In this document: positions 47,001 to 56,710 of the stretch, in pieces | Numbering within the stretch: the first letter of the stretch is position 1 | How the letters are laid out: every line of letters starts with the position of its first letter | Source: Pseudomonas argentinensis | Lineage (GTDB): Bacteria > Pseudomonadota > Gammaproteobacteria > Pseudomonadales > Pseudomonadaceae | DNA: 64,000 bases | Assembly: GCF_001839655.2 (NCBI RefSeq) | Contig: NZ_CP056087.1 | Location: forward strand, 248,001 to 312,000 | Direction: 5' to 3' | Position numbers and translations under genes: made by a program | Notes under the pieces: generated by a model | Database searches by the model: none | The model's input: the letters and a program-made list of their open reading frames with translations, nothing else | Told to the model about the DNA's origin: nothing

Positions 47001-47740
47001 AGAAATCCAGCCGCACGTTCTCCTGGGTCGCCAGCCTGGTCATCGTGGTTGGGCTGCACGTCGGCCTGTTCCTCTGGGCCATGTACTGGCAGCCCCAGGC
47101 GACGCCCATCGAGCTGCCGCCACCGGCGGCGATGATCGTCGAGCTGGAGCCCTTGCCGCCAGCCGCGCCCAAGCCTGCACCACCGCCGCCACCGGAAGTG
47201 GTGCCGGAGGAGCCCGAGCCGCAGCCGAAAATCGCCGAAGCGCCGAAGCCCACGCTGGCGGTCACGCCGCCCAAGCCGAAGCCCAAGCCGAAGCCGCCGA
47301 AACCCAAGCCGCCCGAGCCCAAGCCACCGGAGCCCCAGGAGCAGCCGCCAGCAGAAGCGCCGCCGGCACCGCCCGCCCCGGCCGAGGCCAAGCCGGCAGC
47401 GCCGCAGCAGGCGCCGGTCAGTTCGCCGAGCAAGGCGGAGAGAACCTGGCAGAGCGAGCTGCTGGCCCACCTGGCCAAATACAAGCGTTACCCCGAAGAC
47501 GCGCGCCGCCGCGGCCTCGAAGGGGTGAACCGCCTGCGCTTCGTGGTCGATGCGGACGGCAAGGTGCTGTCCTACACGCTGGTCGGCAAATCCAGCAGCG
47601 CGTCGCTGGATCGCGCCACGCTGCAGATGATTCGTCGCGCCCAGCCGCTGCCCAAGCCGCCGGCGGAAGTGCTCAACAACGGCAGCATCGAGATCGTCGC
47701 ACCCTTCATCTACTCGCTGGAGCGCGGCCGCGGCCGCTGA
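46997..47740 (+). CDS. tonB: Energy transducer TonB
   Basis: This 247-residue TonB passes inner-membrane energy to TonB-dependent outer-membrane receptors. It has one N-terminal membrane helix (SWVASLVIVVGLHVGLFLWAMYW, including the expected His), a long Pro-rich and Lys-Pro/Glu-Pro-rich spacer (residues about 38-145) and a C-terminal TonB domain (LLAHLAKYKRYPEDARRRGLEG to PFIYSLERG). It completes the exbB-exbD-tonB operon and ends before a strong hairpin. Confidence 0.94.
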
Positions 47741-47751
47741 CTCCAGCCCTG

Positions 47752-47781
47752 CAGCTACCCCGGCAAACGCCGGGGCAGCTG
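47752..47781 (+). terminator. Strong hairpin after tonB
   Basis: CAGCT, CCCCGGC, loop AAAC, GCCGGGG and AGCTG form a 12-bp stem with one unpaired base each side, 11 nt past the tonB stop. The T-run expected of an intrinsic terminator is missing. It overlaps a CTGTCA/TGACAG inverted repeat (47779-47798) upstream of oxyR. Confidence 0.5.
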
Positions 47782-47892
47782 TCATCCCCTCCTGACAGTC
47801 ATCGCGCTGGCTGACATTATTTGAGCGCCCTGAACAGTTGGTTCCCTTGAAGACAGCGGCTATGCTTGGCGCCATCTCAATGGATTAAGACT

Positions 47893-48816
47893 ATGACCCT
47901 CACCGAACTGCGCTATATCGTGACGCTCGCCCAGGAACAGCACTTCGGTCGTGCCGCGGAGCGCTGTCACGTCAGCCAGCCCACGCTGTCGGTCGGCGTG
48001 AAGAAGCTCGAGGACGAGCTCGGCGTGCTGATCTTCGAGCGCAGCAAGAGCGCCGTGCGCCTGACCCCCGTCGGCGAAGGCATCGTCACCCAGGCGCAGA
48101 AGGTGCTGGAACAGGCCCAGGGCATTCGCGAACTGGCCCAGGCTGGCAAGAACCAGCTGGCGGCACCGTTGAAGATCGGCGCCATCTATACCGTCGGCCC
48201 CTATCTGTTTCCCCATCTGATCCCGCAGCTGCATCGCGTGGCCACCCAGATGCCGCTGTACATCGAGGAAAACTTCACCCACGTGCTGCGCGACAAGCTG
48301 CGCACCGGCGAGCTGGATGCGATCATCGTCGCCCTGCCGTTCCAGGAAGCCGACGTGCTGACCCTGCCGCTGTACGACGAGCCCTTCTATGCGCTGCTGC
48401 CGGCGGACCACCCGTGGACGGCCATGCAGACCATCGACACCAAGCTGCTCAACGACAAGAGCCTGCTGCTGCTCGGCGAAGGTCACTGCTTCCGTGACCA
48501 GGTGCTGGAGGCCTGTCCGACGCTGCGCAAGGGCGAAGAAAACGCCAAGCACACCACGGTGGAATCCAGTTCGCTGGAAACCATTCGCCACATGGTCGCC
48601 TCGGGGCTGGGCGTATCGATCCTGCCGTTCTCGGCGGTCGACAGTCATCACTACGCGCCCGGCGTGATCGAAGTCCGCCCGCTCAGCCCACCGGCGCCGT
48701 TCCGCACCGTGGCCATCGCCTGGCGCGCCAGTTTCCCGCGCCCCAAGGCCATCGAAGTGCTGGCCGACTCCATTCGCCTGTGCTCGGTCGCCAAGCCACT
48801 GCCGCGTAACGTCTGA
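47893..48816 (+). CDS. oxyR: Hydrogen peroxide-responsive regulator OxyR
   Basis: This LysR-family activator of 307 residues senses peroxide through a disulfide. The N-terminal HTH reads MTLTELRYIVTLAQEQHFGRAAERCHVSQPTLS. The two redox cysteines are at C199 (GEGHCFRD) and C208 (VLEACPTL), the same numbers as in E. coli OxyR. The start at 47893 is set by homology; nine upstream in-frame codons are not expected to be translated. recG starts 8 bp after its stop, the arrangement known from P. aeruginosa. Confidence 0.96.
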   Translation: MTLTELRYIVTLAQEQHFGRAAERCHVSQPTLSVGVKKLEDELGVLIFERSKSAVRLTPVGEGIVTQAQKVLEQAQGIRELAQAGKNQLAAPLKIGAIYTVGPYLFPHLIPQLHRVATQMPLYIEENFTHVLRDKLRTGELDAIIVALPFQEADVLTLPLYDEPFYALLPADHPWTAMQTIDTKLLNDKSLLLLGEGHCFRDQVLEACPTLRKGEENAKHTTVESSSLETIRHMVASGLGVSILPFSAVDSHHYAPGVIEVRPLSPPAPFRTVAIAWRASFPRPKAIEVLADSIRLCSVAKPLPRNV

Positions 48817-48824
48817 GGATCGCG

Positions 48825-50900
48825 ATGAGCGAGCTGTCGACGGTTTCCGTTACCGACCTCAAGGGCGTTGGCGCGGCCTTGGCGGAAAAGCTCGCCAAGG
48901 TCGGCCTGGAGACCCTGCAGGACATCCTCTTCCACCTGCCGCTGCGCTACCAGGACCGTACCCGCATCGTGCCCATCGGCGCCCTGCGCCCCGGCCAGGA
49001 TGCCGTGGTCGAGGGCACGGTTTCCGGCGCCGACGTAGTGATGGGCAAGCGCCGCAGCCTGCTGGTGCGCCTGAGCGACGGCAGCGGCACCCTGAGCCTG
49101 CGCTTCTACCATTTCAGCAACGCCCAGAAAGAAGGCCTCAAGCGCGGCACCCAGGTGCGCTGCTATGGGGAGATCCGCCCCGGCTCGTCGGGCCTGGAAA
49201 TCTATCATCCCGAATACCGCGCGCTGACCGGCGACGAACCGCCGGCGGTGGACCAGACGCTGACACCGATCTACCCGACCACCGAAGGGCTGACCCAGCA
49301 GCGCCTGCGCCAGCTCAGCGAGCAGGCGCTGGCCCGCCTCGGCCCGCACAGCCTGCCGGACTGGTTGCCTCGGCAGCTGGCCAAGGAATACGGCCTGGCG
49401 CCACTGGATCAGGCGATTCGCTACCTGCATCGCCCGCCACCGGACGCCGACCTGGAAGAGCTCGCCGAGGGCCGCCACTGGGCTCAGCACCGGCTGGCCT
49501 TCGAGGAACTGCTGACCCATCAGCTGTCGATGCAGCGCCTGCGCGAAAGCGCTCGGGCGCAACAGGCGCCCTCGCTGCCGGTCGCCAAGCGCCTGCCGCA
49601 GCAGTTTCTCGACAACCTCGGCTTCAAGCCCACCGGCGCCCAGCAGCGGGTCGGCGCGGAGATCGCCTACGACCTCAGCCAGCACGAGCCGATGCTGCGC
49701 CTGGTACAGGGCGACGTCGGCGCCGGCAAGACGGTGGTGGCGGCCTTCGCGGCGCTGCAGGCCATCGAGGCCGGTTACCAGGTGGCGCTGATGGCGCCCA
49801 CCGAGATCCTCGCCGAGCAGCACTTCATCAACTTCACCCGCTGGCTGCAGCCCCTGGGCCTGGAGACCGCCTGGCTGGCCGGCAAGCTCAAGGGCAAGGC
49901 GCGGGTGGCGGCCCTGGAACAGATCGCCGCCGGCACGCCCATGGTGGTCGGTACCCACGCGCTGTTCCAGGATGAGGTGCGCTTTCGCAACCTAGCCCTG
50001 GCGATCATCGACGAGCAGCATCGTTTTGGCGTGCAACAGCGCCTGGCCCTGCGCCAGAAGGGCGTGGGCGGCCGGCTCAGCCCGCACCAGCTGATCATGA
50101 CCGCCACGCCCATACCGCGCACCCTGGCGATGAGCGCCTACGCCGACCTGGACACCTCGATCCTCGACGAACTGCCCCCTGGCCGCACGCCGGTGAACAC
50201 CGTGCTGGTCGCCGACAGCCGCCGCTTCGAAGTGGTCGAACGGGTGCGCTCGGCCTGCGACGAAGGTCGCCAGGCCTACTGGGTCTGCACCCTGATCGAG
50301 GAATCCGAGGAACTGACCTGCCAGGCGGCGGAAACCACCTACGAGGACCTGTCGGCCGCGCTGGTCGGCCAGCGGGTCGGGCTGATTCACGGGCGCATGA
50401 AGCCGGCCGAAAAGGCCGCGGTGATGGAGCAGTTCAAACAGGGCCACCTGCAGCTGCTGGTGGCCACCACGGTGATCGAAGTGGGCGTCGACGTGCCCAA
50501 TGCCAGCCTGATGATCATCGAGAACCCCGAGCGCCTCGGCCTGGCCCAGTTGCACCAGCTGCGAGGCCGGGTCGGCCGTGGCAGCGCGGCCAGCCACTGC
50601 GTGCTGCTCTACCACCCGCCACTGTCGCAGATCGGCCGCGAGCGCCTGGGCATCATGCGCGAAACCTGTGACGGCTTCATCATCGCGGAGAAGGATCTGG
50701 AGCTGCGCGGGCCCGGAGAAATGCTCGGTACTCGACAAACCGGCCTGTTGCAGTTCAAGGTAGCCGATCTGATGCGTGACGCCGACCTGCTGCCGGCGGT
50801 ACGCGATGCTGCCCAGGCGCTGCAGGAGCAATGGCCGCAGCATGTCAGCCCGCTGCTGGAGCGCTGGCTGCGCCACGGGCAACAATATGGGCAAGTGTGA
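48825..50900 (+). CDS. recG: ATP-dependent DNA helicase RecG
   Basis: RecG remodels stalled replication forks and branched DNA. It has 691 residues. The N-terminal wedge/OB domain (DILFHLPLRYQDRTRI, LSLRFYHFSNAQ) is followed by SF2 helicase motifs: Walker A VQGDVGAGKTVVAAFAAL, DEQH-type box IIDEQHRFGVQQR, TATPIPRTLAM, VEVGVDVPNASLM-like TTVIEVGVDVPN and QLHQLRGRVGRG. It forms an operon with oxyR, so expression may follow oxidative stress. Confidence 0.96.
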   Translation: MSELSTVSVTDLKGVGAALAEKLAKVGLETLQDILFHLPLRYQDRTRIVPIGALRPGQDAVVEGTVSGADVVMGKRRSLLVRLSDGSGTLSLRFYHFSNAQKEGLKRGTQVRCYGEIRPGSSGLEIYHPEYRALTGDEPPAVDQTLTPIYPTTEGLTQQRLRQLSEQALARLGPHSLPDWLPRQLAKEYGLAPLDQAIRYLHRPPPDADLEELAEGRHWAQHRLAFEELLTHQLSMQRLRESARAQQAPSLPVAKRLPQQFLDNLGFKPTGAQQRVGAEIAYDLSQHEPMLRLVQGDVGAGKTVVAAFAALQAIEAGYQVALMAPTEILAEQHFINFTRWLQPLGLETAWLAGKLKGKARVAALEQIAAGTPMVVGTHALFQDEVRFRNLALAIIDEQHRFGVQQRLALRQKGVGGRLSPHQLIMTATPIPRTLAMSAYADLDTSILDELPPGRTPVNTVLVADSRRFEVVERVRSACDEGRQAYWVCTLIEESEELTCQAAETTYEDLSAALVGQRVGLIHGRMKPAEKAAVMEQFKQGHLQLLVATTVIEVGVDVPNASLMIIENPERLGLAQLHQLRGRVGRGSAASHCVLLYHPPLSQIGRERLGIMRETCDGFIIAEKDLELRGPGEMLGTRQTGLLQFKVADLMRDADLLPAVRDAAQALQEQWPQHVSPLLERWLRHGQQYGQV

Positions 50901-50995
50901 GCGAGACACGGGACGATGGTCGACTCGAACGGTTGCGTCGTCAGCTTGCTGGTTATACTTGGGACGTTGCGCTCCCTTTGAAGACGGAATACGTC

Positions 50996-52399
50996 ATGAC
51001 TGAACTAGCCATCGCCGACACCTCCCCTCAACCGCCTCATGTAATCCGTCAGCTGCTGGAGAAACTCGGTGTGACTTATCAGGCTCGCCACGACCAACCC
51101 GGCATCCCGGCTGCCCAACGGGTACAGACCGTGCTGCTCGAGGACGCCGTGGGCGCCCTGCTGGTGCTGTTCCCGCAGAATCAGCTGCTCGATCTCAACC
51201 GGCTTGCCGAGCTGACCGGCCGCAAGCTGACAGCCGTCAAGCCCGAGCGCCTGACCCGCATGCTGGGCAAGCATGACCTGGCCATGCTGCCGGGCATTCC
51301 GGCCCTGACCAGCTCCCCCTGTCTGTACGACGAGCGCCTGCTCGAGGTGCCGAGCCTGTACATCCAGTCCGGCCAGCAGGGCGTGCTCCTGGAGATCGGC
51401 ACCGAAGCCTTCAAGGGTCTGCTCGGCAAGGCCAGCGCGGCGCGTTTCGGCGAGCCGGCGAGCAAGGTGCGCCCCAACTTCAGCCGCCCCGAAGACGATC
51501 GCCAAGAGATCAGCCAGGCAGTGCAGGCGTTCACCGCACGCCGCATCCAGCAGCGCCTGGAAGAAACCATCGAGATTCCGCCGCTGGCCGAGACGGCGCA
51601 GAAGATCATCAAGCTGCGGGTCGACCCCAATGCCACGGTCGACGACATCACCGGCGTGGTGGAAACCGATCCGGCGCTGGCCGCCCAGGTGGTCAGCTGG
51701 GCGGCATCGCCCTACTACGCGGCGCCGGGCAAGATCCGCTCGGTCGAAGACGCCATCGTGCGTGTGCTGGGCTTCGATCTGGTGGTCAACCTGGCGCTGG
51801 GCCTGGCCCTGGGCAAGACCCTGAGCCTGCCCAAGGATCAGCCGCAGCATGCCACGCCCTATTGGCAGCAGGCGATCTACACCGCCGCCGTCATCGAGGG
51901 CCTGACCCGCGCCATGCCGCGGGCGCAGCGCCCGGAAGTGGGCCTGACCTACCTGGCCGGCCTGCTGCACAATTTCGGCAATCTGGTGCTGGCCCACGTG
52001 TTTCCGCCGCACTTCTCGCTGATCTGCCGACACCTGGAGGTCAACCCGCACCTGCCGCACAGCTACATCGAGCAACACCTGCTGGGCATCAGCCGCGAGC
52101 AGATCGGCTCCTGGCTGATGCGCTACTGGGACATGCCCGAGGAACTGGCGGTCGGCCTGCGTTTCCAGCATGACCCCACCTACGCCGGCAACCATGCCAC
52201 CTACCCGAACCTCGTCTACCTGGCGGTCAGCCTGCTGCACAACCGCGGTATCGGTAACGGCCCCGCGCGCGAGATTCCGGCAAGCCTGCTGGACAACCTG
52301 GGTATCACCCGGGAAAAGGCCGAGGAAGCACTCAACAAGGTGCTGGCTGCCGAAGTCGCCTTGCGCGACCTGGCCACCCAGTTCGGCTCACCGCACTGA
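50996..52399 (+). CDS. YbaK/aminoacyl-tRNA deacylase-like domain fused to HDOD domain
   Basis: This 467-residue two-domain protein starts at an ATG at 50996. Residues about 10-160 resemble the YbaK/ProRS editing fold (VIRQLLEKLGVTYQARHDQPG, QTVLLEDAVGALLVLFPQNQLLDLNRL). Residues about 195-430 form an HDOD signalling domain (IPPLAETAQKIIKLRVDPNATVDDI, ETDPALAAQVVSWAASPYY, GLLHNFGNLVLAHVFP, FQHDPTYAGNHATYPNLVYLAVSLL). HDOD domains are catalytically inactive HD relatives tied to signalling, so a regulatory role is likely. Why an editing-like domain is attached is not known to me. Confidence 0.8.
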   Translation: MTELAIADTSPQPPHVIRQLLEKLGVTYQARHDQPGIPAAQRVQTVLLEDAVGALLVLFPQNQLLDLNRLAELTGRKLTAVKPERLTRMLGKHDLAMLPGIPALTSSPCLYDERLLEVPSLYIQSGQQGVLLEIGTEAFKGLLGKASAARFGEPASKVRPNFSRPEDDRQEISQAVQAFTARRIQQRLEETIEIPPLAETAQKIIKLRVDPNATVDDITGVVETDPALAAQVVSWAASPYYAAPGKIRSVEDAIVRVLGFDLVVNLALGLALGKTLSLPKDQPQHATPYWQQAIYTAAVIEGLTRAMPRAQRPEVGLTYLAGLLHNFGNLVLAHVFPPHFSLICRHLEVNPHLPHSYIEQHLLGISREQIGSWLMRYWDMPEELAVGLRFQHDPTYAGNHATYPNLVYLAVSLLHNRGIGNGPAREIPASLLDNLGITREKAEEALNKVLAAEVALRDLATQFGSPH

Positions 52400-52444
52400 C
52401 CCGCCGCCGCGGCCCGCCCGTGGAAGCGCGCCGCGGCAATTGCC

Positions 52445-52837
52445 TCAGGCCGCCTTCTGGTCGGCCGAGCGCTTCCTGGGCCGCAGGTACTTGGTCAGGC
52501 CCTGAAACCAGATGACCAGGGCCGGGTTGCCCTGAATCTGGATGTCCTTGTTCTGGATACCCTGCATGAACGCCAGTTGCTTGTTCTGGGCGGTCAGCGT
52601 GGCGTAGCCATAGGCAGCATCCTTGAAGCCGATGGCGAAGGCTGGCGCGCTGGCGGTGCCGCGCTTGCTGGTGATGCGCTGGTTGTCGACGATGAAATGA
52701 CGGGCCACCTTGCCGTCCAGGGTATGCAGCTGGAAGACCAGGTCACGGCCTTCGAGTTGCTGGCGGAACGCCGGGTTGTCACGGCTGGCCTTGGCCATCA
52801 GACGACCCAGCATCCACAGAAGAAAACGAAATTTCAT
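52445..52837 (-). CDS. Small hypothetical protein (SCP2-like fold possible)
   Basis: This 130-residue protein has a basic hydrophobic N-terminus (MKFRFLLWMLGRLMAKAS) followed by a segment resembling SCP2-type lipid-binding proteins (LVFQLHTLDGKVARHFIVDNQRITSK, FAIGFKDAAYGYATLTAQNKQLAFMQGIQNKDIQIQGNPALVIWFQGLTKYL). A homologue lies between recG and the HU gene in P. aeruginosa, annotated hypothetical. The lipid-binding idea rests only on pattern resemblance. Confidence 0.75.
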   Translation of the reverse strand: MKFRFLLWMLGRLMAKASRDNPAFRQQLEGRDLVFQLHTLDGKVARHFIVDNQRITSKRGTASAPAFAIGFKDAAYGYATLTAQNKQLAFMQGIQNKDIQIQGNPALVIWFQGLTKYLRPRKRSADQKAA

Positions 52838-52926
52838 GGCATGGCCTGTTCGCGCGAGTGAGAGAGCCGTGCATTGTAGCGACCTACCCGAAGCCTGACA
52901 GCCGGACGTGCTGGCGGGTAGTGGAG

Positions 52927-52985
52927 GTCTGCTGAGATTTCAACGCTGCGGCGCAGTGGTTGTCCGGGCGGAAATCTCAGCAGAC
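52927..52985. repeat. 59-bp inverted-repeat element
   Basis: Perfect 15-bp ends GTCTGCTGAGATTTC (52927) and GAAATCTCAGCAGAC (52971-52985) enclose 29 bp. It sits 5 bp before a second, longer inverted-repeat element in the 413-bp gap between the SCP2-like gene and hupB. Confidence 0.75.
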
Positions 52986-52989
52986 CCAA

Positions 52990-53245
52990 GGGTCTGTTCC
53001 CGTTTCACGCACGGCCGCGCCGGAGCCACATTTTGCGCGAGGCAAGGCACGAGATGCGAAGTTTGGCGGGCCAAATGAGCCACCGAGTAACGCCGAATCG
53101 CGCAAAAATTGGCCCGGCCCTGCGGGTTGCGCGGGAAATGACCTCCGCTGTCGTTGCAGGACTTGGCAAGGGACACCATTCCCTGCGTCCTGCGCCTAAC
53201 CGGAGATCATTTCAACGCGGCTCGCGCTGAAACGGGAACAGACCC
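52990..53245. repeat. 256-bp MITE-like element next to hupB, related to the dispersed hairpin family
   Basis: Perfect 18-bp inverted ends GGGTCTGTTCCCGTTTCA (52990-53007) and their complement (53228-53245). Inside, TTTTGCGCGA (53031) pairs with TCGCGCAAAA (53099-53108), and an inner hairpin GTTTGG/CCAAA followed by TGAGC resembles the inner stem of the 26604, 32531 and 40395 elements. No open reading frame of note. The right end is 6 bp from the hupB stop. Confidence 0.75.
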
Positions 53246-53250
53246 TAAGC

Positions 53251-53523
53251 TCAGTTGATCGAGTCCTTGAGGGCCTTGCCCGGCTTGAAGGCAACGGTAT
53301 TGCTGGCTTTGATCTTCACTGGCTGACCGGTTTGCGGGTTCTTGCCGGTACGGGCGCCGCGGTGGCGCTGCACGAAGGTCCCGAAGCCGACCAGTGTGAC
53401 GCTGTCCTTGCGGTTCAGTGCCCCGGTGATTTCTTCGAGAACGGCGTTGAGTACACGATTGGCCTGATCCTTGGTCAGATCAGCTTTTTCCGCGATAGCG
53501 GCGGCGAGTTCCGGTTTACGCAT
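53251..53523 (-). CDS. hupA: DNA-binding protein HU
   Basis: HU is a small histone-like protein of 90 residues that bends and compacts DNA. MRKPELAAAIAEKADLTKDQANRVLNAVLEEITG and the DNA-binding arm VGFGTFVQRHRGARTGKNPQTGQPVKIKAS are diagnostic. Start ATG 53523 is set by homology with GAGG 6 nt upstream. A CAACAACAACAA stretch lies in its 5' leader region (53538-53554). The symbol follows PAO1 naming at this locus. Confidence 0.93.
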   Translation of the reverse strand: MRKPELAAAIAEKADLTKDQANRVLNAVLEEITGALNRKDSVTLVGFGTFVQRHRGARTGKNPQTGQPVKIKASNTVAFKPGKALKDSIN

Positions 53524-53692
53524 GATTGCCTCATTTACGGTTTGTTGTTGTTGTGTTCCGCGCCCTGGCGCCAACGCGCGCCGACAGCTCTACGCTGCGG
53601 TCAGGCCTGGGGAGAATGGCATGCTCTGGGGGCCTTCGCCAGCCCTGCACTTAGCTAAAACCGGCATTTCTGTCGAGCAGGCGACAGATCGC

Positions 53693-54841
53693 CTACGCCA
53701 GCAGGGCCGGCAGCTGGCGATTCAGCGCCAGGCGCTCCTGCACCGCAGCGCCGGTCAGCGCGTAGCCCAGCAGGGCACCGCTGGCATCGTGGCACAGGGC
53801 GCGGATATCGGCGCCGCTGCCTTCTACCGTCCAGTGTCCCTGGCTGCCCCGCGGCGGTGGTGACACCACCAGCGGGCAGGCCGGGGTCTTCACGGTAACC
53901 GGCATGGCGCCGTAGGCCACCTCGCTCGGCGTGCCGGCCAGGGTCCTGGCCAGCGCCCGGGCGCAGGCCATCAACGGCATCACGTAGAGCAGGCTGAGCC
54001 CTCCGACCTCGGCACAATCACCCAAGGCGTAGATGTGCTCGTGTGAGGTGCGCAGCAGGCGGTCGACCACCACGCCGCGGTTCAGCGCCAGGCCGGCTGC
54101 CGCCGCCAGCTCGGTGCGCGGGCGCAGGCCCACGGCCGAGATCACCGCATCGCAGGCAATGGTCTGGCCATCCGACAGATGCGCCTCGAGCCCGCCGCCA
54201 GCATGCTGCAGGCGGCTCAGTACGGGGCCCAGGTGAAAGCGCACACCCAGCGTTTCGAGGCCACCCTGCACCGCGGTAGCGGCCTCGACCGGCAGCAGGG
54301 CCGGCATCAGCTGCTCGCAAGGCGCCCCCAGGTCGACTTGGTAACCGCCCAGGGACAGGTCGTTGGCGAACTCGCAGCCAATCAGCCCGGCGCCCAGAAT
54401 CAGCACCTTGCGCTTGCCCTCGACGGCCTGGCGAAACCGCCCATAGCCCTGCAGATCGTTGACCGTAAACAGCTGGTCAGCCGCGTCGCCCTCGACGGGT
54501 ACGGCGAGCACCTCGGCGCCCCAGGCCAGCACCAGGTCGCGATAGGCCACCGCCTCTTCGCCGATCCACAGGCGGCGGTGACCGGGATCGATGCCGGTGA
54601 CCCGGGTGTGGGTCCACACCTGCGCATTCAGCTGTTCGGCCATGGCGCCCGGCTCGGCCATGCACAGGCCATCGGCATCCTTGTTCTTGCCGAAGCCGGT
54701 GGACAGCATCGGCTTGGAATACGAGCGTCCGTCGTCGGCGGTAATCAGCAGCAACGGCGTTTCGCTGTCCAGCTTGCGAAACTCGCGGGCCAGGTTGTAG
54801 CCGGCCAGGCCGGTGCCGATGATGACGACGGGATCACTCAT
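53693..54841 (-). CDS. alkT: Rubredoxin-NAD(+) reductase
   Basis: This FAD flavoprotein of 382 residues passes electrons from NADH to rubredoxin, which in turn serves alkane hydroxylases or oxidative-stress enzymes. FAD motif [20 protein letters not shown] at the N-terminus, NAD motif [17 protein letters not shown] near residue 150 and [18 protein letters not shown] near residue 275 are visible. It is directly downstream of the rubredoxin gene on the same strand (37-bp gap). Confidence 0.93.
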   Translation of the reverse strand: MSDPVVIIGTGLAGYNLAREFRKLDSETPLLLITADDGRSYSKPMLSTGFGKNKDADGLCMAEPGAMAEQLNAQVWTHTRVTGIDPGHRRLWIGEEAVAYRDLVLAWGAEVLAVPVEGDAADQLFTVNDLQGYGRFRQAVEGKRKVLILGAGLIGCEFANDLSLGGYQVDLGAPCEQLMPALLPVEAATAVQGGLETLGVRFHLGPVLSRLQHAGGGLEAHLSDGQTIACDAVISAVGLRPRTELAAAAGLALNRGVVVDRLLRTSHEHIYALGDCAEVGGLSLLYVMPLMACARALARTLAGTPSEVAYGAMPVTVKTPACPLVVSPPPRGSQGHWTVEGSGADIRALCHDASGALLGYALTGAAVQERLALNRQLPALLA

Positions 54842-54878
54842 GGTTGCTCCTGTTACAGCTGTTGTCGGGTTTGATCGC

Positions 54879-55046
54879 TCAGTTGATTTCGATCATCTCG
54901 AAGTCCATCTTGCCCACGCCACAGTCGGGGCACAGCCAATCCTCGGGCACGTCTTCCCAGCGGGTGCCCGGCACGATGCCGTCATCCGGCCAACCCTCGC
55001 GTTCGTCATAGATCAGTCCGCAGACCACACATTGCCACTTCTTCAT
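54879..55046 (-). CDS. rubA: Rubredoxin
   Basis: This 55-residue iron-only electron carrier begins [20 protein letters not shown]. The iron is bound by two CxxC pairs, CVVCG near residue 6 and CPDCGVGK near residue 39. Length and the [16 protein letters not shown] segment are typical. It lies upstream of the reductase gene. P. aeruginosa, from memory, has two rubredoxin genes here; only one is present in this window. Confidence 0.93.
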   Translation of the reverse strand: MKKWQCVVCGLIYDEREGWPDDGIVPGTRWEDVPEDWLCPDCGVGKMDFEMIEIN

Positions 55047-55190
55047 ACAGGCTCTCCGGCGCTACTCACGGTCATTGCGCGGGCACGCTACCGCAAATGC
55101 CGCGCTATCGCCAAGCGGGCGTGACGAATGCCCAGGGGCCGGCAACGCCCATGGTAGACTCCGCGCTCCGCCCCATCGCGAACCTGTACC

Positions 55191-55733
55191 GTGCCCCATC
55201 CTGCCTCCCAGACACCCGCCTGGCTCACCCGCGACCTGCTACCCAGCGTGCCCTCGGCCAGCGTTTGCGACTGGCTGTTCAACGAACAATCCCTTACCCG
55301 GCGGCTGACCGAGCTGTCGGCGGGCGGTTTCAGCGTCTCCCCGTTGCGTGAAGGCTGGCTGACGCTGCGTGACGACGAATGCGCAGCCCTGGACGTACCG
55401 CCGGGCAGCCTTGGCTGGGTGCGCGAGGTCTACCTGCGCGGCAATGGCCAGCCCTGGGTGTTCGCCCGCAGTGTGGCCGCCCGGCAGGCACTGCAAGGCT
55501 CGGGCCTGGATCTTCAGCAACTGGGCAGCCGCTCCCTGGGTGAGCTGTTGTTCAGTGACCAGGCCTTTACCCGCGGCGAACTGCAGGTCTGCCGCTACCC
55601 TGGCGCCTGGCTGCCGGCAGAAGCCTTGCAGGACGGTTTGTGGGCACGCCGCTCGTGCTTTCGTCGCGGCCCGCTGGCGGTGCTGGTCGCCGAAGTGTTC
55701 CTGCCGGCCTTCTGGCCTGCGGCGAGCCGCTGA
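55191..55733 (+). CDS. ubiC: Chorismate pyruvate-lyase UbiC
   Basis: UbiC removes pyruvate from chorismate to give 4-hydroxybenzoate, the ubiquinone ring precursor. It has 180 residues. [29 protein letters not shown] and [18 protein letters not shown] are family features; the Arg and Glu expected at the active site lie in these blocks. Translation likely starts at GTG 55191. ubiA follows after 56 bp, as usual. Confidence 0.92.
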   Translation: MPHPASQTPAWLTRDLLPSVPSASVCDWLFNEQSLTRRLTELSAGGFSVSPLREGWLTLRDDECAALDVPPGSLGWVREVYLRGNGQPWVFARSVAARQALQGSGLDLQQLGSRSLGELLFSDQAFTRGELQVCRYPGAWLPAEALQDGLWARRSCFRRGPLAVLVAEVFLPAFWPAASR

Positions 55734-55789
55734 CCCCGCGGCCGGCGCGGCGCCGTATAATCCGCGCACCGCGCCAGGAGAACCACCCG

Positions 55790-56680
55790 ATGTACATCCG
55801 CATGCTGCAATCGCTCAATCGCCTGCACCCACGTACCTGGGATTTCCTGCAGCTGACGCGCATGGACAAGCCGATCGGCATCTACCTGCTGCTGTGGCCG
55901 ACGCTGTGGGCACTGTGGATCGCCGCCGAAGGCGTGCCCAGCATCAAGAACCTGCTGATCTTCGTGGTTGGCGTGGTGCTGATGCGCGCTGCCGGCTGCG
56001 TGATCAACGACTATGCCGACCGTAATTTCGACGGCCACGTCAGCCGCACCAAAGCCCGTCCGCTGGCCAGCGGCAGGGTCACCGCCCGCGAGGCACTGAT
56101 CCTCTTCGTCGTGCTGATCGCGCTCAGTTTCGCTCTGGTGCTGCTGACCAACGCCACCACCGTATGGCTGTCGTTCGGCGCCCTGGCCGTGGCGGCGCTG
56201 TATCCATTCATGAAGCGCTACACCTATTACCCCCAGGTGGTGCTCGGCACCGCCTTTTCCTGGGGCATGCCGATGGCCTTTACCGCCGAGACCGGCGAGC
56301 TGCCGGCGGCGGCCTGGCTGCTGCTGCTGGCCAACGTGATCTGGACCGTGGCCTACGACACCTACTACGCCATGGCCGACCGCGAGGACGACCTGAAGAT
56401 CGGTGTGAAATCCACGGCGATCCTGTTCGGCGATGCTGACCGGGTGATCATCCTCGGTCTGCAGGGCATGGCCCTGCTGTGCCTGCTGCTGGCCGGCGCG
56501 CGCTTCGAACTGGGGCTGTACTTCCATCTCGGCCTGCTGGTGGCCGCCGGCTGTTTCGCCTGGGAATTCCACATTACGCGCCAGCGCGAGCCGATGGTCT
56601 GCTTCCGTGCCTTCCTGCACAACCACTGGGCGGGCCTGGCGATCTTCGTCGGCATCGTGCTGGATTACGCCTTGCGCTAA
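55790..56680 (+). CDS. ubiA: 4-hydroxybenzoate octaprenyltransferase UbiA
   Basis: This membrane prenyltransferase of 296 residues attaches the polyprenyl tail to 4-hydroxybenzoate. Eight to nine membrane helices are expected. Both Asp-rich motifs are present: [20 protein letters not shown] near residue 70 and [20 protein letters not shown] near residue 195. AGGAG precedes the ATG at 55790. It follows ubiC and precedes phoB. Confidence 0.96.
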   Translation: MYIRMLQSLNRLHPRTWDFLQLTRMDKPIGIYLLLWPTLWALWIAAEGVPSIKNLLIFVVGVVLMRAAGCVINDYADRNFDGHVSRTKARPLASGRVTAREALILFVVLIALSFALVLLTNATTVWLSFGALAVAALYPFMKRYTYYPQVVLGTAFSWGMPMAFTAETGELPAAAWLLLLANVIWTVAYDTYYAMADREDDLKIGVKSTAILFGDADRVIILGLQGMALLCLLLAGARFELGLYFHLGLLVAAGCFAWEFHITRQREPMVCFRAFLHNHWAGLAIFVGIVLDYALR

Positions 56681-56710
56681 GGGTGGCCGCGCGAGGCGCC
56701 TGCCGCACGG

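Noticed and set aside
47779..47798. CTGTCA...TGACAG before oxyR as a Pho box or OxyR site
   Set aside because: It is an inverted, not direct, repeat and overlaps the post-tonB hairpin; spacing does not fit either regulator.
50933..50959. Promoter TTGCGT-TATACT before the YbaK-HDOD gene
   Set aside because: The spacer is only 15 nt and the -35 match is poor; a promoter is likely nearby but not assignable by eye.
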